64,000 nucleotides of DNA from Izhakiella australiensis (GCF_002006995.1 NZ_MRUL01000019.1:16648-80647), one strand, 5' to 3'; numbered from the stretch's first letter, positions 38,828 through 50,604 are shown. Program-made: numbers and translations. The notes: generated by a model not told the origin, from the sequence alone.

Positions 38828-41800
38828 TTAACCCAGTTGCCTGCGCCCATTGCGGAACAGGCGCATCCATGGGCCGTCTTCGCCCCACTCTGCCGGATGC
38901 CAGGAGTTGCTGACGCTGCGGAAAACCCGTTCCGGGTGCGGCATCATAATAGTGACGCGCCCACTTTCGTTAGTCAGCGCCGTAATGCCGTTCGGCGAAC
39001 CATTAGGGTTCGCTGGATAGCGTTCAGTGACCTTGCCAAAATTATCCACATAGCGCAGCGCCACCAATCCTTTGGCCTCCAGCGCAGCCAGATGCGCGCC
39101 ATCACGCATTTCCGCATAGCCTTCACCGTGCGAGACGACAATCGGTATACGCGAACCTGCCATGCCTTCCAGCAGCAGCGACGGGCCGGAAGCAACCTCC
39201 ACCAGGCTAAAGCGGGCCTCAAAACGCTCGGACTGATTACGGACAAAGCGCGGCCACAGCTCGCTGCCGGGGATCAGGTCACGCAGATTAGACATCATCT
39301 GACAACCGTTACACACGCCAAGGGCCAGCGTCTGCGGGCGATGGAAGAAGTTTTCAAACTCATCGCGCACGCGGGCATTGAACAGAATCGATTTTGCCCA
39401 TCCTTCGCCCGCACCCAGCACGTCGCCGTAGGAAAAGCCGCCGCAGGCAACCAGCGCCTGCATATCCTTCAGGTCGCGCTGCCCTGACAGCAGATCGCTC
39501 ATGTGAACGTCGATCGCCTCAAAACCGGCACGATGGAATGCTGCCGCCATCTCGACCTGGGAGTTAACCCCCTGCTCGCGCAGCACAGCCACTTTCGGCC
39601 GCACACCTTTAGCAATATAAGGCGCCGCAACATCCTCATTTATAGCGAAACTGAGCGCGATATTCAGGCCCGGATCGCGGTCATCCTTTTTCGCCTCGTG
39701 TTCCTGGTCGGCACACTGCGGATTATCACGCAGGCGCTGCATCTGCCAGGTGGTTTCCGCCCACCAGGTGCGCAACGTGGTGCGACTTTCGCTGTACACC
39801 GCAGAGCTGCCCGCCGTGATAACGAAGCGGTCACCGGCCTGAGCCTGCCCCAGATAATGCACGCAATCAGCAAGGCCGTTGGCGGCCAGGATTTGTTCCA
39901 CCGCAGAGCGCTCTGACGCACGAACCTGAATCACGGCGCCCAGCTCTTCATTAAACAGCGCGGCCAGACGATCGGCCCCTTGTGACGCAATATCGACCTC
40001 AAGACCGCAGTGGCCGGTAAAGGCCATTTCCGCCAGGGTAACCAGCAGACCGCCATCGGAGCGGTCGTGGTAGGCAAGCAGCTTTTGTTCGCTGACCAGC
40101 GTCTGCATAGCGTTAAAGAAACCGGCCAGCTGCGCGACGTCACGTACGTCGGCCGGCTTGTCGCCCAGCTGACGATAAACCTGCGCCAGCGCTGTGGCGC
40201 CAAGGGCGTTATGTCCCTTACCAAGATCGATCAGCAGCAGCGCATTCTCTTCGTCGGCAACCAGCTGTGGCGTAACGGTGCGTCGCACATCTTCCACGCG
40301 GGCAAAGGCGGTTATCACCAATGATAAAGGCGCCGTCATTTCACGCGTCTGGCTGCCTTCCTGCCAGCGGGTTTTCATCGACATAGAGTCTTTGCCGACC
40401 GGGATAGTGATCCCCAGCGCCGGGCAGAGTTCTTCACCAATGGCCTTTACCGCCGCGTACAAGCCCGCATCTTCGCCGGGATGGCCGGCTGCGGCCATCC
40501 AGTTAGCTGAGAGTTTAATACGGCGCATGGCGCCGATAGCGGTGGCAGCGATATTGGTAATCGCTTCCCCCACCGCCAGGCGAGCGGAAGCGGCAAAATC
40601 AAGCAGTGCCACCGGCGCACGTTCGCCCATCGACATCGCTTCGCCGTAGTAGCTATCGAGGCTGGCGCTGGTAACGGCGCAGTTAGCTACCGGAATTTGC
40701 CACGGGCCAACCATCTGATCGCGCGCCACCATGCCGGTAACGCTGCGGTCGCCAATGGTCACCAGAAAGGTTTTTTCCGCCACCGCAGGCAGGTGCAGAA
40801 CGCGTTTTACCGCCGCTTCCAGGGTAATGTCATCCTGCCGCAGCGCTGCGCCTTTGGCGGTCAGGCTTACCACGTCGCGGGTCATTTTCGGCGTTTTGCC
40901 AAGCAAAACATCGAGCGGCATGTCGATAGGCTTATTAGCGAAGTGGCTGTCAGACAACGACAGGTGCAGCTCCTCGGTTGCTTCACCAATCACCGCATAG
41001 GGCGCACGCTCGCGCTGGCACAGCTCGGTAAACAGCGCCAGCTTGTCTGGCGCCACCGCCAGCACGTAACGTTCTTGCGACTCGTTACACCAAATCTCCA
41101 GCGGGCTCATTCCCGGCTCATCGCTCAGAATATCGCGCAGATTAAAACGCCCGCCGCGACCGCCGTCGTTGACCAGCTCCGGCATCGCATTGGACAGTCC
41201 GCCGGCGCCAACGTCATGAATAAACAGAATCGGGTTTTCTTCCCCCAGTTGCCAGCAGCGATCGATAACTTCCTGGCAGCGCCGCTCCATTTCCGGGTTA
41301 TCGCGCTGTACTGAGGCAAAATCAAGGTCGGCATCCGACTGGCCGGAAGCCATTGATGACGCCGCGCCGCCGCCCAGGCCGATATTCATCGCCGGACCGC
41401 CGAGCACGATCAGCTTAGCACCAACGCTGATTTCACCTTTTTGGACGTGCTCAGCGCGGATATTCCCCATGCCGCCGGCGATCATTATCGGCTTGTGATA
41501 ACCGCGCAGCTCGACGCCGTTATGGCTGTATACTTCTTCTTCATAAGTCCGGAAATAGCCGTTCAGCGCCGGACGACCGAACTCATTGTTAAAGGCAGCG
41601 CCGCCCAGCGGCCCTTCCAGCATGATGTCCAACGCGCTGACAATACGATCCGGCTTGCCAAAGTCCTGCTCCCAGGGCTGCTCAAATCCCGGAATCCGCA
41701 GATTAGAAACCGAAAAACCCACCAAGCCAGCTTTGGGCTTGGCACCACGCCCGGTTGCTCCCTCGTCGCGGATCTCACCACCGGAGCCGGTAGCCGCACC

Positions 41801-42718
41801 GGGCCAGGGTGAAATCGCCGTTGGATGGTTATGGGTTTCTACCTTCATCAGAATGTGCGCCTGTTCCTGATGAAAGTCATAGCTTTTGGCCTGATGATCG
41901 GCATAAAAGCGGCCAACCTCGGAACCTTCCATCACCGCAGCGTTATCTTTATAAGCGGAAAGAACGTGGTCCGGGGTGTGTTCCCAGGTATTTTTAATCA
42001 TTTTAAACAGGGATTTTGGCTGCTTTTCGCCATCAATAATCCAGTCGGCGTTAAAAATTTTATGGCGGCAGTGCTCAGAGTTAGCCTGAGCAAACATATA
42101 CAGTTCGATATCGTTCGGGTTGCGCCCCAGATTTTCAAACGCCGTCTGCAGGTAATCTATTTCATCCTCCGCCAGCGCCAGCCCCAGCTTACGGTTTGCC
42201 TGTTCAAGCGCGCTGCGCCCCTGCCCCAGCACGTCAACGCTCTGCAGCGGCTGCGGTTGGTGCAGAGCAAACAGCTGCTGCGCCTGCTGCAGTTCGCTGA
42301 ATACCGTTTCCATCATGCGATCGTGCAGCAGCGCGCTAAGCTGCTGCCATTGTGCCTCTGTCAGCTGCGGTGCGCTGATATAAAAAGCCAGCCCGCGCTC
42401 CAGCCTTTTTACCTGCGACAAGCCACAGTTGTGCGCGATATCCGTTGCTTTCGATGACCACGGAGAGAGGGTGCCCGGCCGCGGCGTTACCAGCAGCAGA
42501 CGGCCGGTCGGCGCATGTTCTGCCAGCGAGGGACCATATTTTAAGATTTCCTTCAGGCGAAGATGCTCATCATCGCTAAGCGGCTGGCTGACATCGGCAA
42601 AGTGGACGTACTCGGCATAAATATCGCTCACCGGCAGATGAGCATCCTGAAAGCGGGCCAGTAATTTATTAATACGGAATGCCGACAAAGCGGGCGAACC
42701 ACGCAGAATTTCCATCAT
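38828..42718 (-). CDS. purL: Phosphoribosylformylglycinamidine synthase
   Basis: PurL (FGAM synthase) catalyses the fourth step of purine synthesis, using glutamine and ATP. The 1296-residue large form starts [15 protein letters not shown] at 42718, matching E. coli; 19 extra upstream codons in frame lie in the leader. Motifs include the AIR synthase-like [20 protein letters not shown] and the C-terminal class I glutaminase with nucleophile Cys in [15 protein letters not shown]. The glutaminase His and Glu lie in [10 protein letters not shown]. It is monocistronic with a PurR operator. Confidence 0.98.
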   Translation of the reverse strand: MMEILRGSPALSAFRINKLLARFQDAHLPVSDIYAEYVHFADVSQPLSDDEHLRLKEILKYGPSLAEHAPTGRLLLVTPRPGTLSPWSSKATDIAHNCGLSQVKRLERGLAFYISAPQLTEAQWQQLSALLHDRMMETVFSELQQAQQLFALHQPQPLQSVDVLGQGRSALEQANRKLGLALAEDEIDYLQTAFENLGRNPNDIELYMFAQANSEHCRHKIFNADWIIDGEKQPKSLFKMIKNTWEHTPDHVLSAYKDNAAVMEGSEVGRFYADHQAKSYDFHQEQAHILMKVETHNHPTAISPWPGAATGSGGEIRDEGATGRGAKPKAGLVGFSVSNLRIPGFEQPWEQDFGKPDRIVSALDIMLEGPLGGAAFNNEFGRPALNGYFRTYEEEVYSHNGVELRGYHKPIMIAGGMGNIRAEHVQKGEISVGAKLIVLGGPAMNIGLGGGAASSMASGQSDADLDFASVQRDNPEMERRCQEVIDRCWQLGEENPILFIHDVGAGGLSNAMPELVNDGGRGGRFNLRDILSDEPGMSPLEIWCNESQERYVLAVAPDKLALFTELCQRERAPYAVIGEATEELHLSLSDSHFANKPIDMPLDVLLGKTPKMTRDVVSLTAKGAALRQDDITLEAAVKRVLHLPAVAEKTFLVTIGDRSVTGMVARDQMVGPWQIPVANCAVTSASLDSYYGEAMSMGERAPVALLDFAASARLAVGEAITNIAATAIGAMRRIKLSANWMAAAGHPGEDAGLYAAVKAIGEELCPALGITIPVGKDSMSMKTRWQEGSQTREMTAPLSLVITAFARVEDVRRTVTPQLVADEENALLLIDLGKGHNALGATALAQVYRQLGDKPADVRDVAQLAGFFNAMQTLVSEQKLLAYHDRSDGGLLVTLAEMAFTGHCGLEVDIASQGADRLAALFNEELGAVIQVRASERSAVEQILAANGLADCVHYLGQAQAGDRFVITAGSSAVYSESRTTLRTWWAETTWQMQRLRDNPQCADQEHEAKKDDRDPGLNIALSFAINEDVAAPYIAKGVRPKVAVLREQGVNSQVEMAAAFHRAGFEAIDVHMSDLLSGQRDLKDMQALVACGGFSYGDVLGAGEGWAKSILFNARVRDEFENFFHRPQTLALGVCNGCQMMSNLRDLIPGSELWPRFVRNQSERFEARFSLVEVASGPSLLLEGMAGSRIPIVVSHGEGYAEMRDGAHLAALEAKGLVALRYVDNFGKVTERYPANPNGSPNGITALTNESGRVTIMMPHPERVFRSVSNSWHPAEWGEDGPWMRLFRNGRRQLG

Positions 42719-42788
42719 CAAAGGTCTCTCGTCTTCGAAGCGCCGGGAGCGGCGCTTCATTGGGCGCAACAACAAGGAAAGCGGGCGT

Positions 42789-42827
42789 ATTATAGAGAAT
42801 CCACTCCGCCAACGAAACCGTTTGCGC
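42789..42827 (-). promoter_or_regulatory. purL promoter and PurR operator
   Basis: On the minus strand GCGCAAACGGTTTCGT (42827-42812) fits the PurR palindrome at 13 of 16 positions. A TATAAT -10 element lies at 42794-42789. A TTTCGT -35 at 17-bp spacing would sit inside the operator, explaining repression by PurR with hypoxanthine or guanine. Confidence 0.8.
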
Positions 42828-42992
42828 TGAATTTATCCCACCAGGTAATTGGCTAAAAATCACACAAAAGCCACTGAATTAAGTTGCGGATCTAAGCGTT
42901 GTTGCGCAAAATGCCCCACGCTCAGGAAGATTATAGACAACTAATACTGCCGCTAAAGGTGGAAACCTGAGAAAATTTCGAGAGATAACTAT

Positions 42993-44450
42993 TTGAAACG
43001 CCTTAAAATTAATTATCTGCTGGTTGGAATGCTGACGCTGCTACTGGCGCTTGCGTTATGGCCTTCAATCCCTTGGTATGGCGGATCGGAGGACCGGATC
43101 GCGCAGATAAAATCGCGGGGAGTTTTAAGAATGAGTACCATTAATTCTCCGCTGACTTACTACACAATCAATAATGCACCGGCGGGCCTGGATTATGAGC
43201 TGGCGAAGCGTTTCGCCGCCTATCTTGGCGTCAGGCTGGAAGTCACCGTGCGCCCCAATCTCAGCGATCTGTTTGACGATCTGGAAGATGATAAAGCCGA
43301 TATCCTGGCCGCGGGTCTGATTTACAATAATGAACGACTGACGCACTTTCGCACCGGCCCTACCTATTATTCCGTTTCGCAGCAGCTGGTTTACCGTATC
43401 GGCAACCCCCGGCCGCGAACCCTTGGCGATCTCAAGGGGCATCTGATCGTCGCTTCCGGCTCCGCTTATCTTTCCAGCCTGCGCAATGCGAAAGAGAGCA
43501 AATATCCCGATCTTGACTGGGCTATATCCACCGATCAGGGGCCGCAGGCGCTGCTACAGGCCGTCGCCGACGGCAAGCTGGATTATACCATCGGCGATTC
43601 AGTGACCATTGCCCTGTTGCAACGCGTTCACCCGCAGCTGGCCGTCGCCTTCGATGTGACCGATGAAGAGCCGGTTACCTGGTATCTGCCGCGCGATGGT
43701 GACGACAGCCTCAATGCCGCGCTGCTTGATTACTTCGATATGCTTGGGGAAGAGGGCACGATGGCGCGCCTTGAAGAGAAGTATCTTGGTCACGTAGGCA
43801 CCTTTGACTACGTTGATACCCGGACCTTTCTCAACGCGATTGATGCCATCCTGCCAGACATCAAACCGCTGTTTCAACGCTATGCCCGCCAGATAGACTG
43901 GCGCCTGCTGGCCGCAATTTCCTATCAGGAATCGCACTGGAACCCGCAGGCCACCTCGCCTACCGGCGTGCGCGGTCTGATGATGCTGACGCGCAATACC
44001 GCTGACAGCCTGAGCGTCGCTGACCGTACCGATCCGGAACAGAGCATTCGCGGCGGCAGCGAATATCTGGAAAGGATGATGGAGAAGGTGCCCGCCACCA
44101 TTCCGGAGGACGAGCGCATTTGGTTTGCGCTGGCGGCCTATAACATAGGCTATGCCCATATGCTGGATGCTCGCAAGCTCACCGAAAAACAGAAGGGTAA
44201 TCCTGACAGCTGGGCCGATGTGAAGGTACGCCTGCCAATGCTGAGCCAAAAACGCTATTACGCTCAGACAACCTACGGCTATGCCCGCGGGCAGGAAGCA
44301 TATAACTACGTGGAAAACATCCGCAAATATCAGCTCAGTCTGGTCGGTTATTTGCAGGAACAGGAAAGAAAAATAGCCCAGCAAAAAGCGCTGGAGGCAA
44401 CGCTTGGCAGCGGTTATCCCGCGGTTGACCCCGACGTGGCGATGAACTGA
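42993..44450 (+). CDS. mltF: Membrane-bound lytic murein transglycosylase F
   Basis: MltF cuts peptidoglycan glycan strands with formation of 1,6-anhydro-MurNAc. The start is TTG at 42993, as in E. coli, and gives 485 residues, shorter at the C-terminus than E. coli MltF (518). An N-terminal anchor (about 8-28) precedes an ABC-type solute-binding domain. A family 1 lytic transglycosylase domain follows, with catalytic Glu313 in [16 protein letters not shown]. Its product feeds MurNAc recycling, and murQP lies nearby. It converges on tadA with 1 bp between stop codons. Confidence 0.95.
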   Translation: MKRLKINYLLVGMLTLLLALALWPSIPWYGGSEDRIAQIKSRGVLRMSTINSPLTYYTINNAPAGLDYELAKRFAAYLGVRLEVTVRPNLSDLFDDLEDDKADILAAGLIYNNERLTHFRTGPTYYSVSQQLVYRIGNPRPRTLGDLKGHLIVASGSAYLSSLRNAKESKYPDLDWAISTDQGPQALLQAVADGKLDYTIGDSVTIALLQRVHPQLAVAFDVTDEEPVTWYLPRDGDDSLNAALLDYFDMLGEEGTMARLEEKYLGHVGTFDYVDTRTFLNAIDAILPDIKPLFQRYARQIDWRLLAAISYQESHWNPQATSPTGVRGLMMLTRNTADSLSVADRTDPEQSIRGGSEYLERMMEKVPATIPEDERIWFALAAYNIGYAHMLDARKLTEKQKGNPDSWADVKVRLPMLSQKRYYAQTTYGYARGQEAYNYVENIRKYQLSLVGYLQEQERKIAQQKALEATLGSGYPAVDPDVAMN

Positions 44451-44451
44451 T

Positions 44452-45000
<549 letters not shown>

Positions 45001-45076
45001 TTACGGCGCCGGGTTTTATCGTAAGCGCGACGCGCATTGCTTACTGGCGACGTGACTGTTCGGCCAGCGATTGCGC

Positions 45077-45715
45077 TTATTCCAGCTGCTGCAACTCACC
45101 GCTGGGTGTTACCCGCCAGCGGTGCTGGCAGAAAAACAGCAGCGGGTTGTCCTGCTTGCTATCGCTGTAGCCGCTATAAAGCTGCAGCGGCGTGCCTATC
45201 TGATCTTCGAGCTGCGCGACCTTTTCATGGCCCAGGCAGCGCATGACTAATATCCTGCCGCCCCAGGCGCGTCCCATCTGGCTGGCAATCAACCTGACAC
45301 GCGGCAAAAAAGCCGAATCGTAATAGACCTGCTCCACCAGCGGCTGCGGCGAGCCGGTAATCAACCAAACATCGGCATCGGTGCTGTTAAGATATTCGGT
45401 CAGACGCTGCTGCACCACAGGAAACGCCACGACTCGCTGACGAAACCAAAGGGCAAAGTCCGCTTCATGCTGGCGCATTGTATTTTCGCTGCGGCCAAAA
45501 GTTATCGACCACAGTAATAAACTCATCGGCCAGCGCGCGGCGCGTCCTTTAATAAACAGCGCCAGCGCAACCACGGGCAGCAGCGGTATCACTAACAGCA
45601 GGTTAAGCGGCTGGCGACGCAGCAGGTAGCGCATGAAGCTACCGAACATATCCTGCCGATGTAGCGTGCCATCAAGGTCGAAAAAAACGACGCGCCTTGC
45701 GTCAATACTGCTCAA
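45077..45715 (-). CDS. pgpC: Phosphatidylglycerophosphatase C
   Basis: PgpC (YfhB) removes phosphate from phosphatidylglycerol phosphate at the inner membrane. The 212-residue HAD-family protein has the nucleophile motif VVFFDLDGTLH, a membrane segment (about 34-54, LNLLLVIPLLPVVALALFI), motif II ITGSPQ and motif III with GYSDSKQDNPLL. It begins only 3 bp after the murP stop codon, so it is probably co-transcribed with murQP. In E. coli it is next to yfhH instead. Confidence 0.94.
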   Translation of the reverse strand: MSSIDARRVVFFDLDGTLHRQDMFGSFMRYLLRRQPLNLLLVIPLLPVVALALFIKGRAARWPMSLLLWSITFGRSENTMRQHEADFALWFRQRVVAFPVVQQRLTEYLNSTDADVWLITGSPQPLVEQVYYDSAFLPRVRLIASQMGRAWGGRILVMRCLGHEKVAQLEDQIGTPLQLYSGYSDSKQDNPLLFFCQHRWRVTPSGELQQLE

Positions 45716-45718
45716 GCC

Positions 45719-47074
45719 TTACTCCTCAGGATCTTTAAATCCTATTAACCAGGCAAAAATAAACCCTGCAACGGCAGCGCAAACCCACCCCAATAAATAA
45801 AAAACCACTTTACCACTGACTATAGTCAGCGCCAGCGGCAAACCAGAAATACCAAACGTTATCAGAGTCGCGACTTTGGTACTACTGATTACGGCCCCGC
45901 CAACCGCGCCTCCAAGGCAGGCCGCAAGAAATGGCCGTCCAAGCGGCAGCGTCACGCCAAAAATCAACGGCTCGCCAACGCCCAGCAGTCCGACCGGCAG
46001 CGCACCTTTTACGATTTTCTTCAGCCGCTTATTACGGGTTTTCAGCAGTACCGCAACGGCGGCGCCTACCTGTCCGACGCCCGCCATTGAGAGGATCGGC
46101 AGCAGCGCGTTACTGCCGTGCGCCTGAATAAGCTCCACGTGAATCGGCACCATCCCCTGATGGAGGCCGGTTAGCACCAGGGGTAAAAAGCTCCCCGCCA
46201 GCAGCGCCCCGATCAGCGCCCCGCCGCGATCGAGCGCCAGGGTTACGCCCTGAGCTATCGCCTGAGACAACAGGCCACCCAGCGGTTGCAGCGCCACAAT
46301 CGCTATCGTTGCCGTGATAAGTGTAGTCATCAGCGGGTTAAGGATCAGCTCAAGGGATTCCGGCAGCCACCGGCGCAGGCGCTGTTCCAGCCAGCTCATT
46401 AGCATCACCACCAGTAAAACGGCAATGACCCCGCCGCGCCCTGGCTGCAATGCCTCACCAAACAGGGTTATCTGGGCCAGCTGTGGGCTGGAAAGTATTC
46501 CGGCCATCACGCCGCCCAGCGCCATAGAACCGCCGAATACCCGTGCGGTATTAACCCCCACCAGAATATTCATGATGGTAAATATCGCGCTACCGAACAA
46601 AGCGGCCAGCGCCATCGCATTAGGGTAATGCAGCACCAGCTCGCCGCCGATATCGGGCCGCTTTAATAAATTGATGATGGCGGTGATCAGCCCCGAGGCG
46701 ATGAATGCCGGAATTAAGGGAATAAAAACGTTGGCAAGCTGGCGTAAAAAATCGCTGAGCGGCGCGCGGTAGCGTGCTTTTGCTGCCATCTTATTGCGTT
46801 GAATGCCATCATCTCCTGACGCAGGCGTCTGCAGCGCACGCATTATTTCGACGATGCGCGAACTGTTGCCTGGCCCGACAATAAACTGATGCTGACGCCC
46901 CTGATGCACATAACCTTTAATGCCGTCCACGTCTTTCAGCATGGCGACGTCGAGTTTGCTGTCATCGTGCAGCTCAATGCGCACGCGGGTCATACAGTTT
47001 TCCAACTGGGCGATATTTTCGCCGCCGCCGACGCCGGACAACAAAATTTCCGCCAGCTTCTGATGCTTATCCAT
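45719..47074 (-). CDS. murP: PTS N-acetylmuramic acid transporter, EIIBC
   Basis: MurP imports MurNAc and phosphorylates it to MurNAc-6-phosphate. The 451-residue protein has an N-terminal EIIB domain with phospho-Cys27 (ENCMTRVRIEL). The EIIC domain of the glucose/sucrose type follows, with about ten helices and the GLHQGMVPIHVEL and GVGEPLIFGVTLPLG motifs. No EIIA domain is fused, so it should use the glucose EIIA (Crr), as in E. coli. It follows murQ after 27 bp. The substrate is inferred from murQ. Confidence 0.9.
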   Translation of the reverse strand: MDKHQKLAEILLSGVGGGENIAQLENCMTRVRIELHDDSKLDVAMLKDVDGIKGYVHQGRQHQFIVGPGNSSRIVEIMRALQTPASGDDGIQRNKMAAKARYRAPLSDFLRQLANVFIPLIPAFIASGLITAIINLLKRPDIGGELVLHYPNAMALAALFGSAIFTIMNILVGVNTARVFGGSMALGGVMAGILSSPQLAQITLFGEALQPGRGGVIAVLLVVMLMSWLEQRLRRWLPESLELILNPLMTTLITATIAIVALQPLGGLLSQAIAQGVTLALDRGGALIGALLAGSFLPLVLTGLHQGMVPIHVELIQAHGSNALLPILSMAGVGQVGAAVAVLLKTRNKRLKKIVKGALPVGLLGVGEPLIFGVTLPLGRPFLAACLGGAVGGAVISSTKVATLITFGISGLPLALTIVSGKVVFYLLGWVCAAVAGFIFAWLIGFKDPEE

Positions 47075-47101
47075 TGTTCCCCCCTCCCCCCTGCGGGGGT
47101 T

Positions 47102-47998
47102 TTATTGCGCAGCCAGCGCCGCGCGAAGATAACCGCGGTGGGTCTGTAAACGTTCGCTGGCTTCTGCTGCGTCAATCCCGGCTAGCACCATCAGGATCGC
47201 CGTTTTGACTTTATTTTCGCACTGACTTAGCGCAGTTTTCGCCGCCTCTGGCTCACAGCCGGTCGCTTCAACCACCATGCGACTTGCACGATCCAGCAGC
47301 TTGAGGTTGGTGGCCTGCATATCGACCATCAGGTTCTGATAAACTTTGCCATTTTTCACCATCGCCCCGGTTGAAATCATATTCAGCACCAGTTTCTGCG
47401 CGGTGCCGGCTTTCAGCCGGGTTGAACCGGTCAGCGCTTCCGGGCCTGTTAGCGGAGAAATAGCGATATCCGCTTCGTCGGCGATAGCAGAATCCGGATT
47501 GCAGGAAATGGCGGCGGTAGAGCAGCCTTGCTGGCGCGCATAGCGTAACGCGCCAATAACGTAGGGCGTGCGTCCGGAGGCGGCAAGTCCGATGACCATA
47601 TCGCTGGCGCTAAGCCCGATGGCTTTCAGATCGTCAGCGCCAAGCTGTGCGTTATCCTCTGCGCCCTCAACCGCCTTAAGTATCGCGCCCGGTCCGCCGG
47701 CGATCAGACCGATCACCCTATCCGCAGGAACGCCGAAAGTTGGTGGGCACTCGGCAGCATCCAGCACGCCCAGACGACCGCTGGTGCCAGCGCCCAGGTA
47801 TATGATGCGACCGCCCGCCCCAAGCGCCCGCGCTGCGGCATCCACCGCCTGAGCCACCGCCGGCAGCGTCAGGCTCACGGCCTGCGCCACCTTTGCATCC
47901 TCGCGATTAAAGCAGCGGACCATCTCAAGGGTTGTGAGATTGTCCAGATCCATGGTGTCAGCGTTACGCGTTTCAGAAAGCAACGATGCCAAATTCAT
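47102..47998 (-). CDS. murQ: N-acetylmuramic acid 6-phosphate etherase
   Basis: MurQ cleaves the lactyl ether of MurNAc-6-phosphate to give GlcNAc-6-phosphate and D-lactate. The 298-residue SIS-domain protein shows [25 protein letters not shown] and later [15 protein letters not shown], including the conserved catalytic-region glutamate. The ribosome site GGGAGG lies 5 bp before the ATG. It starts the murQ-murP-pgpC unit and is divergent from yfhH. Confidence 0.96.
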   Translation of the reverse strand: MNLASLLSETRNADTMDLDNLTTLEMVRCFNREDAKVAQAVSLTLPAVAQAVDAAARALGAGGRIIYLGAGTSGRLGVLDAAECPPTFGVPADRVIGLIAGGPGAILKAVEGAEDNAQLGADDLKAIGLSASDMVIGLAASGRTPYVIGALRYARQQGCSTAAISCNPDSAIADEADIAISPLTGPEALTGSTRLKAGTAQKLVLNMISTGAMVKNGKVYQNLMVDMQATNLKLLDRASRMVVEATGCEPEAAKTALSQCENKVKTAILMVLAGIDAAEASERLQTHRGYLRAALAAQ

Positions 47999-48009
47999 TT
48001 GTCCTCCCG

Positions 48010-48054
48010 GAATTTTTAATTCTATACTTCAATCAATATACGAATATTTTATTC
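48010..48054. promoter_or_regulatory. Paired GAAT-N5-ATTC operators between murQ and yfhH
   Basis: Two 13-bp inverted repeats, GAATTTTTAATTC (48010-48022) and GAATATTTTATTC (48042-48054), have centres 32 bp apart, about three helical turns. They lie just upstream of murQ, facing an RpiR-type regulator gene. This is a candidate operator pair for YfhH, by inference. Confidence 0.55.
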
Positions 48055-48164
48055 ATTATGCAGTATTGTTTTTCTTTGATTAAATCCTGTATCACAATCT
48101 GAGTTGCGCTATAGCTAGCGCGCCGCGATTCAGCGAAAAAGTAATAATTTGATGAGGAGATGAC

Positions 48165-49004
48165 ATGAGTGCCCTGTTACGCATCCGCCAGCTCTATCCG
48201 CGACTGGCCGCGAACGAGCGCCGCCTGGCTGATTTTCTTCTCTCGCAGCCCGATGAGGCTCGCCACCAAAGTTCACAGAGGCTGGCGGAATCGGCCGGGG
48301 TCAGTCAATCAAGCGTGGTTAAATTTGCGCAAAAACTGGGCTATCGCGGCTTTCCGGCGCTTAAGATGGCGCTGAGCGATTCTCTGGCGGATAAAAGCGC
48401 GGTAATGGTCCACAACCATATTCTCAGCGACGATCCGTTAAAGGTCGTCGGTGAAAAGCTGCTAACGGAAAAAACCTCCGCGATACGTGCAACTCTGGAT
48501 ATCAACAGCGAGGAAAAGCTGCTGGAAGTCCTGCACCTGCTTAAAGAAGCGCGTCGTATCGTGCTGGTCGGGATCGGCGCCTCCGGCCTGGTGGCGAAGG
48601 ACTTTTCGTGGAAGCTGATGAAGATCGGCATCAGCGCGGTAGCGGAACAGGATATGCATGCCCTGCTGGCCAGCGTACAGGCGCTAAGTGAAGGCGATGT
48701 TCTGCTGGCTATCTCCTACAGCGGCGAGCGCCGGGAAATCAATCTTGCGGCGCAGGAAGCTAAACGCTGCGGCGCCGCCGTTTTAGCATTCACCGGTTTT
48801 ACCCCTAATACGCTGCAGCAAAGCGCTCATCACTGCCTGTATACGGTGGCGGAAGAGCAAACCACGCGCAGCGCGGCAGTTTCTTCTACCGCCGCACAGC
48901 TGGCATTAACCGACCTGCTATTTATGGCGCTGATCCAGCGCGACCCAGAGCGCGCGGGCCATCATATTCGCCATAGCGAAGCGCTGGTGAAAAAACTGCT
49001 CTGA
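48165..49004 (+). CDS. yfhH: RpiR-family regulator YfhH
   Basis: A 279-residue RpiR-type regulator: N-terminal helix-turn-helix (LAESAGVSQSSVVKFAQKLGYRGFPALK) and C-terminal SIS sugar-phosphate-binding domain (VLVGIGASGLVAKDFSWKLMKIG). It is clearly closer to E. coli YfhH than to MurR (YfeT), in the helix-turn-helix and the C-terminal IRHSEALVKKLL. E. coli YfhH is an orphan beside yfhB. Here it faces murQP, so MurNAc-6-phosphate or a related sugar phosphate is a likely ligand. Confidence 0.88.
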   Translation: MSALLRIRQLYPRLAANERRLADFLLSQPDEARHQSSQRLAESAGVSQSSVVKFAQKLGYRGFPALKMALSDSLADKSAVMVHNHILSDDPLKVVGEKLLTEKTSAIRATLDINSEEKLLEVLHLLKEARRIVLVGIGASGLVAKDFSWKLMKIGISAVAEQDMHALLASVQALSEGDVLLAISYSGERREINLAAQEAKRCGAAVLAFTGFTPNTLQQSAHHCLYTVAEEQTTRSAAVSSTAAQLALTDLLFMALIQRDPERAGHHIRHSEALVKKLL

Positions 49005-49234
49005 ATTAACATCCGTGATAATTATTCGCCTTTTATTGACGTCGGACATGCCATTTTTTGCCCGACGTTGTATAAATAGCCGCCTTCATCGTATCAACGC
49101 TTGGATCTGTCAGCGAAAAACGGCTAAGGCCATTGAATTACCATGTTCATCAGTAGTCCCGGATCAGCTAACCGTGGTTAACGGGGCAGACTCCAGCTAA
49201 CCTTAGACTTTATTTTTTAAGATAACTTATTGAA

Positions 49235-49495
49235 ATGGCTTTACTCATTACCGAAAGCTGCATTAATTGCGATATGTGCGAGCCTGAATGCCCTAATCTG
49301 GCTATCAGCATGGGCGATCTGATTTACCAGATCGATGCCGAACGCTGCACCGAGTGCATCGGATTTTATGACAGCCCAACCTGCCAGAAGGTCTGCCCGA
49401 TAGAAAAAACCATTATTACTGACGCCCGGCATCCTGAGAGCCAGGCGGAGCTATGGGAAAAGTTTGTCATTCTGCAGGGCATTACCCCCGCTTGA
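49235..49495 (+). CDS. yfhL: YfhL-family 2[4Fe-4S] ferredoxin
   Basis: An 86-residue bacterial-type ferredoxin with two cluster motifs: CINCDMCEPECPN and CTECIGFYDSPTCQKVCP. The second motif has the enlarged loop typical of the Allochromatium vinosum/YfhL type with low-potential clusters. The electron partner is not established. A 230-bp non-coding stretch with a 7-bp inverted repeat (49039-49045/49062-49068) separates it from yfhH. It converges on acpS with no gap. Confidence 0.93.
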   Translation: MALLITESCINCDMCEPECPNLAISMGDLIYQIDAERCTECIGFYDSPTCQKVCPIEKTIITDARHPESQAELWEKFVILQGITPA

Positions 49496-49876
49496 TTAAT
49501 CTTCGATTATTACCGTTGCGCAGGCATAGTGGCGTTCGTCGGCCAGAGTTACATGAACCCGACGCACGCCCATCTTTTCGGCGATAACGGCCGCTTGCTC
49601 AAAGAAGCGTAATCCCGGCTTACCTAATTCGTCGTTGTAGACTTCGAACTGGTTGAACGCCAGACCGCCGCGAATACCGGTGCCAAATGCCTTTGCTGCG
49701 GCCTCTTTAACCGCAAAACGCTTAGCGAGAAAACGCACCGGCTGCTGATGCGCCTGGTATTGCCGCCATTCGTCGGCACTCAGCACGCGCTGCGCCAGGC
49801 GATCGCCGCTGCGTGAGACTACGCCCTCGATGCGGGCGATCTCGACGATATCGCTACCCAGACCGAGGATAGCCAT
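49496..49876 (-). CDS. acpS: Holo-[acyl-carrier-protein] synthase
   Basis: AcpS attaches the 4'-phosphopantetheine arm of CoA to acyl carrier protein. The 126-residue protein has the family motifs [13 protein letters not shown] (metal-binding Asp9) and [20 protein letters not shown]. Its start overlaps the pdxJ stop by one base, as part of the recO-pdxJ-acpS series. Confidence 0.97.
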   Translation of the reverse strand: MAILGLGSDIVEIARIEGVVSRSGDRLAQRVLSADEWRQYQAHQQPVRFLAKRFAVKEAAAKAFGTGIRGGLAFNQFEVYNDELGKPGLRFFEQAAVIAEKMGVRRVHVTLADERHYACATVIIED

Positions 49877-50604
49877 CAGCGGCGTGCTTCGCGCATCAGC
49901 GTTTTCATTTCAGCCACCGCCTGCGCCAGCCCGCAAAACAGCGCGCGCCCAATGATGGCGTGACCAATATTCAGCTCATACATTTCAGGCAGCGCCGCAA
50001 TCGGCATCACATTATGATAAGTCAGGCCGTGGCCAGCGTTGACCTTTAGCCCCTTGCCTGCGGCGTAAGCCGCAGCATCGCGGATACGCGCAAACTCCGT
50101 CAGGCGTGCATCACCTTCAGCTTCAGCATAAGCGCCGGTGTGTATTTCTATCCAGGGCGCGCCGGTATCAACGGCAGCGTCGATCTGCCGATTATCAGCA
50201 TCAATAAACAGAGAAACCAGGATACCGGCCTGCTGCAGCTTACTGACGGCCCGGGCCACTTTTTCCGCCTGCCCGGCCACGTCGAGGCCGCCCTCGGTGG
50301 TGACTTCCTGACGCTTTTCCGGCACCAGACAGCAAAAGTGCGGCTTTATTTCACAGGCAATAGCCACCATTTCATCGGTCACCGCCATTTCAAGGTTCAT
50401 GCGGTTCTGGATTGTCTGACGCAGAATGCGCACGTCGCGATCGGTAATATGACGGCGATCCTCTCGCAGATGCACGGTAATGCCGTCTGCGCCCGCCTGC
50501 TCGGCGGCGAAAGCGGCCTGCACGGGGTCCGGATAGTGAGTACCGCGCGCGTTACGCACGGTCGCAATGTGATCGATATTTACGCCCAGTAATAACTCAG
50601 TCAT
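49876..50604 (-). CDS. pdxJ: Pyridoxine 5'-phosphate synthase
   Basis: PdxJ condenses deoxyxylulose phosphate with aminoacetone phosphate in vitamin B6 synthesis. The 242-residue TIM barrel shows the N-terminal [23 protein letters not shown], the loop [12 protein letters not shown], and the phosphate-binding [12 protein letters not shown] near the C-terminus. It follows recO after 71 bp. Confidence 0.98.
   Translation of the reverse strand: MTELLLGVNIDHIATVRNARGTHYPDPVQAAFAAEQAGADGITVHLREDRRHITDRDVRILRQTIQNRMNLEMAVTDEMVAIACEIKPHFCCLVPEKRQEVTTEGGLDVAGQAEKVARAVSKLQQAGILVSLFIDADNRQIDAAVDTGAPWIEIHTGAYAEAEGDARLTEFARIRDAAAYAAGKGLKVNAGHGLTYHNVMPIAALPEMYELNIGHAIIGRALFCGLAQAVAEMKTLMREARR

Noticed and set aside
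48165..49004. Calling this regulator murR because it neighbours murQP
   Set aside because: Sequence features match E. coli YfhH (same locus beside yfhL) better than MurR, so it was named yfhH.
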